In this document: one piece after another, positions 17,613 through 25,630 of the stretch | Layout of the letters: each line of letters starts with the position of its first letter | Position numbering within the stretch: the stretch's first letter is position 1 | NCBI GenBank assembly: GCA_016928775.1 | Contig: JAFGKD010000062.1 | Location: 1 to 51,388 of the forward strand | DNA length: 51,388 bases | DNA from: Candidatus Zhuqueibacterota bacterium | GTDB lineage: Bacteria; Zhuqueibacterota; Zhuqueibacteria; Residuimicrobiales; Krinioviventaceae | Direction of reading: 5' to 3' | Translations under genes and position numbers: made by a program | The notes under the pieces: generated by a model | What the model was told of the DNA's origin: nothing | Database searches by the model: none | Seen by the model: the letters and a program-made list of their open reading frames with translations, nothing else

Positions 17613-18578
17613 TTGAAAATTTCTCTCCATATTTGTTTTACTTTTTTAATGACCGCCATTTCTTTGTTCAGTATTGGCCTCGGCTTGTACAGTGTGAATG
17701 CAGATTTTTTTTTCGGGCTTGGATGGTTTTTTCTCTTATCCTCGACCGTTTCGATTTTTACTGATCGCTTGTCCGGGATAAAAAGTCGCTGGCTGGTTTA
17801 TCTTTTTATAGTGATAGTGGCTGCTGTGTGGTTCGTGTTCAATGATGTGCTTTTTTATCTCCTTTCGACCCGTGTCCAGTCAAATCCTTATGGTGAATAT
17901 TTTATCGATCAATTTGAGTTCCGACTCACTTTGTCTATTTTTGCAATAAAAACAATTTTGAATTTATGGCTGACCGATACACGTTTGCTTTTTGCCGGTG
18001 CCTTGTGGATGATTAACATGACTGTTTTTCCTCGGCTATTGAAATACATTTTTTCAATACTTCCGATTCGCACTTTTGAGTTTGTTGTATTGACGACATC
18101 GCAAATTATCACAGAGTTGAAACGCTATGCGGTGACAAGTGTTGGCCGTGCTGTGATAAGTGGCGCCCTGTGGTGCCTCGCCACTTTTTTGCTGCAGTTT
18201 GATAATTTTATTATCATGACATTGATCATGCTGTTGTGCGCTTTTATCCCGTATGCAGGACTGTTTGTGGCCGCCCTGCTCTCTCTTTTGTTTGTCGAGA
18301 GTGGCCTTTTTCTCATCCAGCTAGGAGGAATGCTGATCGCATTAGCCTCTATTTGGTTTGTTGATCACACGCTCATCAGGGAGCAGAAAAGTACACAAAA
18401 TCTATTACTGGTCATTTTAATGACTATTTTGCCGATTTTAGGCTATGTGATCTTTGTTTTTCCCGGCTTTTTCTTTTCAGCCCCTTTTGCTTACATCGCC
18501 GGATTGATTTCTTTTAACATTGCAAAAAACTGGGCGTTGATCCATAAAACTTCTGCTCCTGTTCCGCGCAATGCGTAA
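17613..18578 (+). CDS. polytopic membrane protein, AI-2E/PerM-like
   Basis: A 321-residue very hydrophobic protein with about eight predicted membrane helices. The segment around residues 205-265 (CAFIPYAGLFVAALLSLLF) resembles the AI-2E transporter (PerM/TqsA) family core, but the rest is divergent, so the family call is tentative. It starts at TTG 17613 with no clear ribosome binding site, 8 bp after the cyclic-nucleotide-binding gene; a later ATG (residue 13) is the alternative. Substrate unknown. Confidence 0.5.
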   Translation: MKISLHICFTFLMTAISLFSIGLGLYSVNADFFFGLGWFFLLSSTVSIFTDRLSGIKSRWLVYLFIVIVAAVWFVFNDVLFYLLSTRVQSNPYGEYFIDQFEFRLTLSIFAIKTILNLWLTDTRLLFAGALWMINMTVFPRLLKYIFSILPIRTFEFVVLTTSQIITELKRYAVTSVGRAVISGALWCLATFLLQFDNFIIMTLIMLLCAFIPYAGLFVAALLSLLFVESGLFLIQLGGMLIALASIWFVDHTLIREQKSTQNLLLVILMTILPILGYVIFVFPGFFFSAPFAYIAGLISFNIAKNWALIHKTSAPVPRNA

Positions 18579-18621
18579 ATCTTGTTGTATATTTGGATAC
18601 TTTTATTTTCGTGAGGAAATC

Positions 18622-19473
18622 ATGCAACAACAGTTATTGCACATTGCCATCCAGGGTGCTCGATATGCTTTTAGCGAAATGGCCGCGCGGCAGTTTTTTA
18701 GCGATGATATCGAGATTGTGAGTTGTCGGGCTTTTGATGACGTTTTTGATTCTGTGGTAAATAAAGAATCAACTTTTGGCGTTATTCCAATTGAAAATTC
18801 ATTGACCGGAAGTATTCATCGGGTCTATGATCTCTTGCTGGCGCATGATCTCATTTTGGTGGGTGAAGTGACAATGCGTATCGAGCAGCACCTGATTGCA
18901 CACCCTGGCGTGGCATTGGAAGATATTCGTGTTATTTATTCGCATCCACAGGCGCTGGAGCAGTCACGGAACTTTTTACTTTCACTCAAGAACGTCGAGG
19001 CTGTCGCCAGTTACGATACAGCCGGTAGCGTGAAAATGATCCGGGATGAAAACATGCGCGATGCCGCTGCCATCGGCAGCCGCTGGGCCGCCGAAGATTA
19101 TGGCATGCAAATCTTGAAAGAGGAAATTGAGGATATTCCGGAAAACTATACTCGCTTTTACGTCTTGTCGCGCGAGCCCAGAACATTTGGTGAGGCGAAC
19201 AAGACATCCATTGTTTTTTCATTAAAGAGTATACCCGGTGCGCTTTATAAATGTCTCAGCGTTTTTGCATTGCGCGATATTGATTTGTTGCGCATAGAGT
19301 CGCGACCGCTCCGCGGTCGACCGTGGGAATATATTTTCTATCTTGATTTCACCGGGAACATGCATGAAGAACGCTGTCAAAATGCTATTCGACACCTCGA
19401 AGAAATTACCACACAGCTCAAAGTTTTAGGTTCCTATCCTGCCGCAAAATCGAATAACAATTTGCAGAAATAA
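18622..19473 (+). CDS. pheA: prephenate dehydratase
   Basis: Converts prephenate to phenylpyruvate in phenylalanine synthesis. The 283-residue monofunctional form has the two-lobed dehydratase domain (about 5-185), including PIENSLTGSIHRVYDLL and the catalytic Thr-Arg-Phe motif in ENYTRFYVL, and a C-terminal ACT domain (about 195-275) with the ESRP motif used for allosteric phenylalanine binding. No chorismate mutase domain is fused. The ATG at 18622 has a good GTGAGGA site 6 bases upstream, deciding it over an in-frame start at 18571 inside the preceding gene. Confidence 0.93.
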   Translation: MQQQLLHIAIQGARYAFSEMAARQFFSDDIEIVSCRAFDDVFDSVVNKESTFGVIPIENSLTGSIHRVYDLLLAHDLILVGEVTMRIEQHLIAHPGVALEDIRVIYSHPQALEQSRNFLLSLKNVEAVASYDTAGSVKMIRDENMRDAAAIGSRWAAEDYGMQILKEEIEDIPENYTRFYVLSREPRTFGEANKTSIVFSLKSIPGALYKCLSVFALRDIDLLRIESRPLRGRPWEYIFYLDFTGNMHEERCQNAIRHLEEITTQLKVLGSYPAAKSNNNLQK

Positions 19474-19524
19474 ATCGCACGGGGTGTCTGTTTTACTCTT
19501 TGTTTGAAAAAAAGTGAGTATGAT

Positions 19525-20088
19525 ATGTCATCCAGGTATCAATATATTGTGATAATGATTATGGTTTCTATATTTGGCAAAGAGCTGAAGGCTCAGGGAG
19601 AGAATGGCGGGGCTCTTGGTTATACGATGAAATCTATAGATGGTCAGGATATTGCGCTTTCACAGTATACGGGACAGGTTCTTTTGATCGTCAATGTGGC
19701 CAGCAAATGTGGATTTACACCGCAGTATGAAGACTTGCAAAACATTTACGAAAAATATCGGGAAAAAGGCTTTGTTATATTAGGCGTCCCGGCGAACAAT
19801 TTTATGCGCCAGGAACCCGGTAGCAATGAAGAGATAAAAGCATTCTGCAGCACAAATTACGGCGTGACATTTCCGATGTTTGAAAAAATCTCTGTCAAGG
19901 GCAAAGATCAACATCCGCTTTATCAGTATTTGACTGATAAAAAGGCCCATAAATTCGGCGGTGCGATCAAATGGAATTTTACCAAATTTCTCATCGGTAA
20001 AGACGGGCACATTATAGCACGCTTTTCTCCCAACACCAAACCGACCGACGAAAAAGTGATTGCTGCTATTGAAGCAGCATTGTTGTAG
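19525..20088 (+). CDS. glutathione peroxidase-family thiol peroxidase, probably exported
   Basis: A 187-residue thioredoxin-fold peroxidase. An N-terminal hydrophobic segment ending in KAQ looks like a signal peptide, placing the enzyme in the periplasm. The peroxidatic cysteine is in NVASKCGFT and the Trp-Asn pair in WNFTKFLI. The usual catalytic Gln in the NQFG motif is Asn here (NNFMRQEPGS), a change also seen in other bacterial members. Such enzymes generally use thioredoxin-like donors. The ATG at 19525 is preferred to a TTG at 19504. Confidence 0.88.
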   Translation: MSSRYQYIVIMIMVSIFGKELKAQGENGGALGYTMKSIDGQDIALSQYTGQVLLIVNVASKCGFTPQYEDLQNIYEKYREKGFVILGVPANNFMRQEPGSNEEIKAFCSTNYGVTFPMFEKISVKGKDQHPLYQYLTDKKAHKFGGAIKWNFTKFLIGKDGHIIARFSPNTKPTDEKVIAAIEAALL

Positions 20089-20388
20089 GCCCTTTTTCGT
20101 ACCTCCGCCAAAAAATCTCGTACTGCATATCTGCAACATCTTGTTTAAAATTTTCATAGCATGTATTTTAAAATCACGGAGATAACCGAGACCAGCGAGT
20201 TCTGATATGATTGAATTCTTTCCCGGTGATCTCGGTGCACTCGGTGGTTCAAAGGGTCTATATTCTGGTTACGGCCCGCAGTCGCGCTACGTTCTTCTGC
20301 TGTTCAAAATTTTTTGCAATTCCACCTCATTTTGAAATGTTGCTTGTCATTGATAAAGTTTTTAACTTGCGATCAAAAGAAAGTTATC
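20089..20388. repeat. intergenic region with degenerate repeat
   Basis: No gene is supported. 20172-20262 holds a degenerate imperfect repeat made of GGAGATAACCGAG-like and GATCTCGGTGCACTCGGTGG words, which resembles the CTCAGTGTCTCGGTGGCTTTG end of the repeat block at 36129-36270. It is probably another worn member of that intergenic family. Confidence 0.4.
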
Positions 20389-21534
20389 ATGATGAGAAGA
20401 ATATTTTTTGCTATCGCTTGTTTTGGAATCCTGTCACCGTTTTGTTTGGCGCAGTTTCGAACGGCATTGGAGCGCCAATTGGAACGCGATATAGAAAATT
20501 ATGTCCTTGACGATTTTCGCAAAATCGAGGCGGCTTTTATTCTCTCGGGAGCGAATCAGCAGGAGACACTGGAGCGTTATGTAGGCTGGTACGACAATCT
20601 GCTGCAAACGATCCGTGACTATAATTTTGATCCGCACGACCGCGTCGCTTCGGCATCAAAAGTCTTTGCTTACCTGCACAGTTCCTGGCTCATCACCTAC
20701 AAAGAAGAGGCGACCACCCTCATCGCTATTGTGGATGAGAAAAGATACAATTGTGTTGCTGGCACGATCCTGTATAATTTGATCTGTGAAGATCTGGGCT
20801 GGCCAACGGAAGCTTTTGAGACGCCAACACACACCTATACTATTTTCTCCGATTTCGGACGCGAGATCACTGTTGAAAACACGTCGCCAATTGGCTTTAA
20901 TATGATGCGCAATTTGCACGACTATAATCGCTATTTGCTGCAATTCTATCCTGAAGAGCAGCGATATCAAATCGGCCTGGATCGCATCTACGCCTATGAA
21001 AACAGCAAAGGCCGAAAAATCGACAATACTGAGCTGCTCGGATTATTGGCTTATAATCGTGCGTATTTTGCTAACCGAACCACAGACTATAAAAAAGCTT
21101 ATGATTTTGTCCTGTTGGCGCAGAAATTTAATCGCGACTCGCGCTCCAATTATAATTTTGAAATCAACCTTTATTATCGCTGGGGACAGCAGCTCTACGA
21201 ACGCAAGCAGTTTCAGGAGGCATTCAGTGTTTTTGCAGATGCATACTACCGATACTGGGAAAACAAGGATTTTGCCAATAATTGCAAAGTCGCTTTTAAC
21301 CTGGCGCAGCGCGAAAACTGGCAAAAGCGTGATTGGGATAATTTTCAGCAGCTGACCAATGAAATGCTGGCCATTGAGCTTTTGGAGAAAGAAGACCTTG
21401 ATCATCTCAAGGGTTATATGGTCAATTGGCTTAATCTCTACCAACACACCAAACCGCATGAAGATCTGCAAGTGATGATCAATTATTGGCAAGCAGTTTT
21501 CCCCGGTGAGCCCATCTTGGATTCCATTAAATAA
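20389..21534 (+). CDS. secreted transglutaminase-like protein with TPR-like C-terminus
   Basis: A 381-residue exported protein: signal peptide 1-21 (ends FCLA-Q). The middle resembles a transglutaminase-like/SirB1-type papain-fold domain with a Cys in YNCVAGTILYNLICEDLG, a His in PTHTYTIF and an acidic residue in ITVENT, in the order expected for a Cys-His-acid triad. The C-terminal half (about 210-360) is helical with repeats of aromatic-rich pairs (YNRAYFANRTTDYKKAYDF), suggesting TPR units. Function unknown; a peptidase or cross-link-processing role is inference. ATG 20389 is followed directly by a second ATG. Confidence 0.65.
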   Translation: MMRRIFFAIACFGILSPFCLAQFRTALERQLERDIENYVLDDFRKIEAAFILSGANQQETLERYVGWYDNLLQTIRDYNFDPHDRVASASKVFAYLHSSWLITYKEEATTLIAIVDEKRYNCVAGTILYNLICEDLGWPTEAFETPTHTYTIFSDFGREITVENTSPIGFNMMRNLHDYNRYLLQFYPEEQRYQIGLDRIYAYENSKGRKIDNTELLGLLAYNRAYFANRTTDYKKAYDFVLLAQKFNRDSRSNYNFEINLYYRWGQQLYERKQFQEAFSVFADAYYRYWENKDFANNCKVAFNLAQRENWQKRDWDNFQQLTNEMLAIELLEKEDLDHLKGYMVNWLNLYQHTKPHEDLQVMINYWQAVFPGEPILDSIK

Positions 21535-21617
21535 AAATAATGATCTTGCCAACGCTGCAAACGATGGTAGCGTCTCATCTACTCGCCATTTTTTTTCTTT
21601 AGATCGCAAATTTTTCC

Positions 21618-21662
21618 TTGACATCTTACGAATAATTTAATATAATTACTAAGAGATTAGTA
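21618..21662 (+). promoter_or_regulatory. consensus promoter with overlapping BlaI-type operator
   Basis: TTGACA at 21618-21623 and TATAAT at 21641-21646 are perfect -35/-10 boxes with an ideal 17-bp spacer. Immediately after the -10 box comes a perfect inverted repeat, TACTAA-GAGA-TTAGTA (21647-21662), over the expected start site. BlaI/MecI repressors bind similar TACTA-type dyads, so this is the likely autoregulatory operator of the blaI-blaR pair 27 bp downstream. Confidence 0.8.
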
Positions 21663-21688
21663 GAAACATGATATTTATAGGAGACAAC

Positions 21689-22081
21689 ATGGCCACGCAT
21701 GACAAGCTGACTCCGGCAGAATGGGACATTATGGAAGCGGTATGGCGACTCGGCGGCGCGCCTTCAGTTCGCGAGGTAATGGAGCACGCTTATCCAAATG
21801 GCGAAAAAGCGTACACGACTGTTCAGACATTGATGAACGTGCTTGAGAAAAAAGGCCTGTTGAGGCGCAAAAAGCTTGGCCTGGTCAATTTTTATACGCC
21901 TGCCCGGGCTCGTGAGGAAATGGCCCGGCATGAGACCAGAAGTCTGATATCACGTGTTTTCAATGGTTCCGCGCCGGCATTAGCCAATTTCCTGATCGAC
22001 CAGGAAGATTTGAATCTCAATGATATTCGCCAAATAAAAAAGCTGTTGGATGAAAAAGAAGCTGAACTCAAGAGCAAATAA
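21689..22081 (+). CDS. BlaI/MecI/CopY-family transcriptional repressor
   Basis: A 130-residue winged-helix repressor. The N-terminus LTPAEWDIMEAVWRLG and the recognition segment with AYTTVQTLMNVLEKKGLL are diagnostic of the BlaI/MecI family; the C-terminal helices form the dimer domain that the partner protease cleaves in known systems. ATG 21689 is preceded by TAGGAGACAAC, a strong ribosome binding site, so an upstream in-frame ATG at 21668 is unlikely. The stop is directly followed by the ATG of the M56 sensor gene. The strong promoter plus operator upstream implies tight repression released by a signal. Confidence 0.92.
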   Translation: MATHDKLTPAEWDIMEAVWRLGGAPSVREVMEHAYPNGEKAYTTVQTLMNVLEKKGLLRRKKLGLVNFYTPARAREEMARHETRSLISRVFNGSAPALANFLIDQEDLNLNDIRQIKKLLDEKEAELKSK

Positions 22082-23701
22082 ATGATTGCCACAGTGAATA
22101 CAAGTGCCGGTGCATGGCTGGACTATTTCAGCTATGCGGTTCTTCAGAACACGATTTTTTTAACGGTCATTTTTTTGGTGCTTTACCTGCTGAGAAGCGC
22201 AAATGCACGTCTAAAATATGGTGTGTCGATTTTGGGAATCATCAAATTGCTCATTCCGCCATTTTTGCCTGGATCATTCGGCAGCTCACCGACACCTTTA
22301 GGATCGGCTTTAATCGATACGAATATCACCTTGTTGCCGGCGGAACCGGCCGAGCCAAAACTGATTTTGGCCAGTGTCATTTTCTTGGTGTGGAGCAGTA
22401 TATTGATCTTTCGTTTTGTTTCTTGTTTATTTTCAACTATTAAATTGAGATGGCAGGTGCGCACAGCGTCATTCATCAAAAGCATTACAATGGATAATTT
22501 CACCTTCAAGCTGTTCAAATCATCTGATATTCGCGTGCCGATGAGTATCGGCATTCGACCACGGCGCATTTTTGTACCCGATTCGTGGTCAACTTTTCCA
22601 CCCGCCCAGCAGGAATCCTTGTTGCGTCACGAAGTGGCGCATATTCAACGTTGGGATGGGCTTTTCCATATATTCCAGGTCATCGCGCAATCCATCTATT
22701 TTTTCCATCCGCTTGTATGGCTGCTCAGTGCACGTGTTAACGACTATCGCGAAATGGCATGTGATGACATCGCCGTTGAGCAGTCAGACATCACTCCATT
22801 GACGTACTCCAGGTGCCTGGTTCACGTAGCCGAGAAGATGCTGCCAACATGCAGCTATTCATCGGCCTCTGCCCTGATCAAGCAGAGAAATAAATTGTAT
22901 CATCGTGTGAACTATCAAGTAAAGGAGAGTACAAACATGAAAACCTATTCGAAAAGAAAAATCCGGTTTATGTGGAGCGTTTTGTTCTTGCTTTTTATAC
23001 CCTTGTCATGGTATTGTAAAAGTAGTGAATCGCCCCAGGAACCACCGCCGGGTTCTGGCGAGGATGAAAAAGTATCATCCGCTTTGGTTGGGAAAATCTG
23101 GGGACAAGTAACTCATGCTGAAACCGGTGATCCTCTGCCAGGAGCAAATGTGCATGTGGTTGGCACCACTTTGGGAGCGGCTACAGACATGGCTGGACGC
23201 TATTATATTGTCAATGTGCCACCAGGTGTTTATCAGCTTGAATGTTCCTTTATTGGCTTTGCTTCGATGCTTATTGCTGATGTCAAAGTCGCGGTTAAAG
23301 CATCAAGTCAACAGGATTTCAAACTGAAAGCGGCGATTATACATGGAGAAAAGATTTCGGTCACAGCCAATAAACCGAACGACTTGAAAACAGAGTCCGC
23401 TATTTATATTGCCTACGATGAACCACCTTTACCGGTTGGTGGCTGGAGTGCGGTGCAGAAACATCTGGTCTATCCGGAAATAGCTAGAAAAGCTGGTGTG
23501 GAAGGTGTTGTTACTGTGAGCGCTCACATTGATGCGCATGGCAATGTCATTGAGACAAAAATTGAAAAATCTCTTGGCGATAATGGCTGCGACGAAGCTG
23601 CGATTACCGCGATCAAAAAAGCGAAATGGACGCCGGCCAAACAACGCGGCAAGCCCGTTGCAGTGTGGGTTGGCATACCAGTAGAATTTAAATTAAAATA
23701 G
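22082..23701 (+). CDS. BlaR1-like M56 sensor protease fused to carboxypeptidase-regulatory and TonB C-terminal domains
   Basis: A 539-residue composite membrane protein. Residues 1-285 form the M56 metalloprotease unit: hydrophobic helices near 15-37 and 95-120, the zinc motif HEVAH (183-187) and the third ligand Glu in YREMACDD. A further helix (about 296-311) is followed by a CarboxypepD-regulatory-like beta-sandwich (about 337-415, GQVTHAETGDPLPGANV) and a TonB C-terminal domain (about 455-539, VYPEIARKAGVEGVV ... AKWTPAKQRGKPV). The penicillin-binding sensor of BlaR1 is absent. The periplasmic end therefore probably senses or touches the envelope or an outer-membrane protein, and the protease relays this to the repressor; this relay is inferred from the family. 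Confidence 0.85.
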   Translation: MIATVNTSAGAWLDYFSYAVLQNTIFLTVIFLVLYLLRSANARLKYGVSILGIIKLLIPPFLPGSFGSSPTPLGSALIDTNITLLPAEPAEPKLILASVIFLVWSSILIFRFVSCLFSTIKLRWQVRTASFIKSITMDNFTFKLFKSSDIRVPMSIGIRPRRIFVPDSWSTFPPAQQESLLRHEVAHIQRWDGLFHIFQVIAQSIYFFHPLVWLLSARVNDYREMACDDIAVEQSDITPLTYSRCLVHVAEKMLPTCSYSSASALIKQRNKLYHRVNYQVKESTNMKTYSKRKIRFMWSVLFLLFIPLSWYCKSSESPQEPPPGSGEDEKVSSALVGKIWGQVTHAETGDPLPGANVHVVGTTLGAATDMAGRYYIVNVPPGVYQLECSFIGFASMLIADVKVAVKASSQQDFKLKAAIIHGEKISVTANKPNDLKTESAIYIAYDEPPLPVGGWSAVQKHLVYPEIARKAGVEGVVTVSAHIDAHGNVIETKIEKSLGDNGCDEAAITAIKKAKWTPAKQRGKPVAVWVGIPVEFKLK

Positions 23702-23750
23702 ACGTTGCGCCTGCCCCATAGTGCACTTTTGATTTTTGCAGGATTAATTT

Positions 23751-23784
23751 TGCTCCCCCCTGATTGATGAATCATGGGGGAGCA
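23751..23784 (+). terminator. strong hairpin after the blaI-blaR pair
   Basis: A 15-bp stem with one mismatch (TGCTCCCCCCTGATT pairs with AATCATGGGGGAGCA) around a GATG loop, 50 bp after the sensor gene stop. There is no T run after it on the plus strand, so it may be a Rho-dependent or mRNA-stabilising hairpin rather than a classic terminator. Nothing else is seen in 23702-23980. Confidence 0.45.
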
Positions 23785-23980
23785 GTGATTGAGATGTGCT
23801 CTCCTTTGGCGGCTCACTCCCAGGCGGCATTTTGCCTCCTGCTATTAAATCCCTGAATGCCAATTTTATACCGTTTCATCAACATAAAAACATTTGGCTC
23901 AATTCATTCATAATAAAAAGCGGTTGCGAGCCGGTTTTTTTTCGACTATATTTATTCTTTTAATATATGAAAGGATAATA

Positions 23981-24397
23981 ATGGCTGATTGGCAAAATAA
24001 ATTACACCATCTAAAACAGAACAATCTTTCCATCCATATCGAAAAAGAGGGGAAAACAATATTTGAATCTCACGATCCGATGCTCAAGCCACTCTTTGTT
24101 TGTTTGCTCGAAAAGCGGGATGAGCTGGTTGGGGCGACTGTCGTTGACAAAATTGTTGGGCGCGCTGCGGCGCTATTAATGACGCTCGGCAGAGTCAAGG
24201 AAGTATTTACACCTCTGGCGAGCGAAACAGCCAAACATGTTCTGGACGCAGCCGAAATTTCTTTGCAGGCAGAAAATATAATTCCCTATATCATCAATCG
24301 TGATAACACCGGTATGTGTCCCATGGAAAAAATGGCGAATGAATGTGAAACGGCAGAAGAATTTTTTGCAAAGTTGAAGGGGATGATAGAGCAATGA
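23981..24397 (+). CDS. DUF1893 protein
   Basis: A 138-residue protein of the DUF1893 family, whose known structure from Thermotoga has a cytidine-deaminase-like fold but no proven activity. Seen here: an N-terminal strand region, the conserved core VGATVVDKIVGRAAALLM (about 47-64) and a C-terminal CPMEKMANEC stretch that resembles the second half of a deaminase zinc site. ATG 23981 has an AAAGGATAATA site just upstream. It stands alone between repeat-bearing gaps. Function unknown. Confidence 0.75.
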   Translation: MADWQNKLHHLKQNNLSIHIEKEGKTIFESHDPMLKPLFVCLLEKRDELVGATVVDKIVGRAAALLMTLGRVKEVFTPLASETAKHVLDAAEISLQAENIIPYIINRDNTGMCPMEKMANECETAEEFFAKLKGMIEQ

Positions 24398-24666
24398 GCA
24401 TCTGAGATATCTATACTGCAAGGCAACAAAACAATGTTTTTCGGCCAAGGCTTATGAGCCACGGGTGATCACTGAAATAATGGAACGCGGATCGAACGGA
24501 TTTCTTCATCCGTTAGAATCCGTCCCATCCGTTCAATCCGCGTTCTATTCTAAAAAATAGTGCTCGTTTTTGGTTGCGGCTAAAGGCCGCGCAAAGTGCA
24601 TCAGTGGCTTGTAATTTCGCCAAAGATAACTGTGGACAACAGAATCCCGGCCGAGGTTTCTGAGAA
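24398..24666. repeat. intergenic region with long hairpin and dispersed repeat modules
   Basis: 24483-24501 pairs with 24527-24545 over 19 bp with one mismatch, forming a long stem with a 25-base loop. 24571-24592 is a TTGCGGC-AAAGGCCGC module of the family found at 4801, 49975 and 50285, and 24597-24617 is present as an exact 21-bp inverted copy at 49995-50015. No gene is supported. Confidence 0.6.
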
Positions 24667-25569
24667 CTATTGGATATATATCACTTCTCGCTCCAGCCGA
24701 ATGCCAAACTTTTCGTAAACCCGTTGCTGCAAAATTTCCTGCAATTTTAGCATGTCCGTTGCTGTGGCGCGCCCCTTGTTGTAAAAAATATTGGCGTGTT
24801 TGATGTGCACTGCGGCATCACCTACATTCGTTTGTTTGGATCCAACGGCATCCAGATATTTCGCCGCCGCCGTGGCGTTGCCGTGTTCATCCTTGATGTT
24901 TTTGAACCACGAGCCTGCTGTCGCCGTTTCGCTCGGCGGCAATTTGTGCGTGCGAATACGGATGATCTCGTCGCATTGTCTCTTGATCGCTGCCGGATCA
25001 CCTTTGGCTAATTGTAATTCAGCCTGCAAAATAAAAGCCGGATTTACTTTTAAATCCGAGTGCCGGTAGGCAAATTTGAAAACGCTTTTATCGACAAATT
25101 TGATCTCACCTTCAAGTGTGAGAATTTTTGCGCGCGTGAGAATCTCGCCGACATTGCTGCCGTAGGCGCCGGCGTTGCCGTAAATTGCCCCGCCTATGGT
25201 GCCTGGAATACCGGAAGCAAATTCAAAACCGGTCAATCCTTTTTCTATACACAATTCCCGAATCTGATCCAGCGTTGCCCCGGCTTCAGCCACGACAGCA
25301 TTCTTTGCCACAACATTTAATTGATCAAACTGAATGACAGCAACCAGACCGCGATAGCCCTTTTCCGAAAAAAAGACATTGGTGCCATCACCAAGGATCA
25401 AAAAAGGCAAGTCCCTATCGCGGCAAAAGCGATAGATTTCAATAAAAATATTTTGATCCCTGATAATAGAAAGATAGTCCGCTGGACCGCCGATCCTGAT
25501 ATGCGTAAAATCGGCCAACGGAACATTGTGTTGCACAACAAAAGGTGGTGGAAATTCAAGAGGGTCCAT
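24667..25569 (-). CDS. murB: UDP-N-acetylenolpyruvoylglucosamine reductase
   Basis: Flavoenzyme making UDP-N-acetylmuramate, the second committed step of peptidoglycan synthesis. In 300 residues: FAD-binding segments RIGGPADYL, GDGTNVFFSEKGYRGLVAV and GNAGAYGSNVGEI, the catalytic Ser in AGSWFKN, the Arg in YRHSDLK and the C-terminal Glu in RLEREVIYI. The compact form fits type II MurB. It follows murA by 61 bp on the same strand, an unusual pairing that places both early Mur steps together. Confidence 0.94.
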   Translation of the reverse strand: MDPLEFPPPFVVQHNVPLADFTHIRIGGPADYLSIIRDQNIFIEIYRFCRDRDLPFLILGDGTNVFFSEKGYRGLVAVIQFDQLNVVAKNAVVAEAGATLDQIRELCIEKGLTGFEFASGIPGTIGGAIYGNAGAYGSNVGEILTRAKILTLEGEIKFVDKSVFKFAYRHSDLKVNPAFILQAELQLAKGDPAAIKRQCDEIIRIRTHKLPPSETATAGSWFKNIKDEHGNATAAAKYLDAVGSKQTNVGDAAVHIKHANIFYNKGRATATDMLKLQEILQQRVYEKFGIRLEREVIYIQ

Positions 25570-25630
25570 CTGGTTCCGTCTCGTTGAAAAATATAACTTT
25601 TTGATTCATACCTGATGATACATTCAGGAG

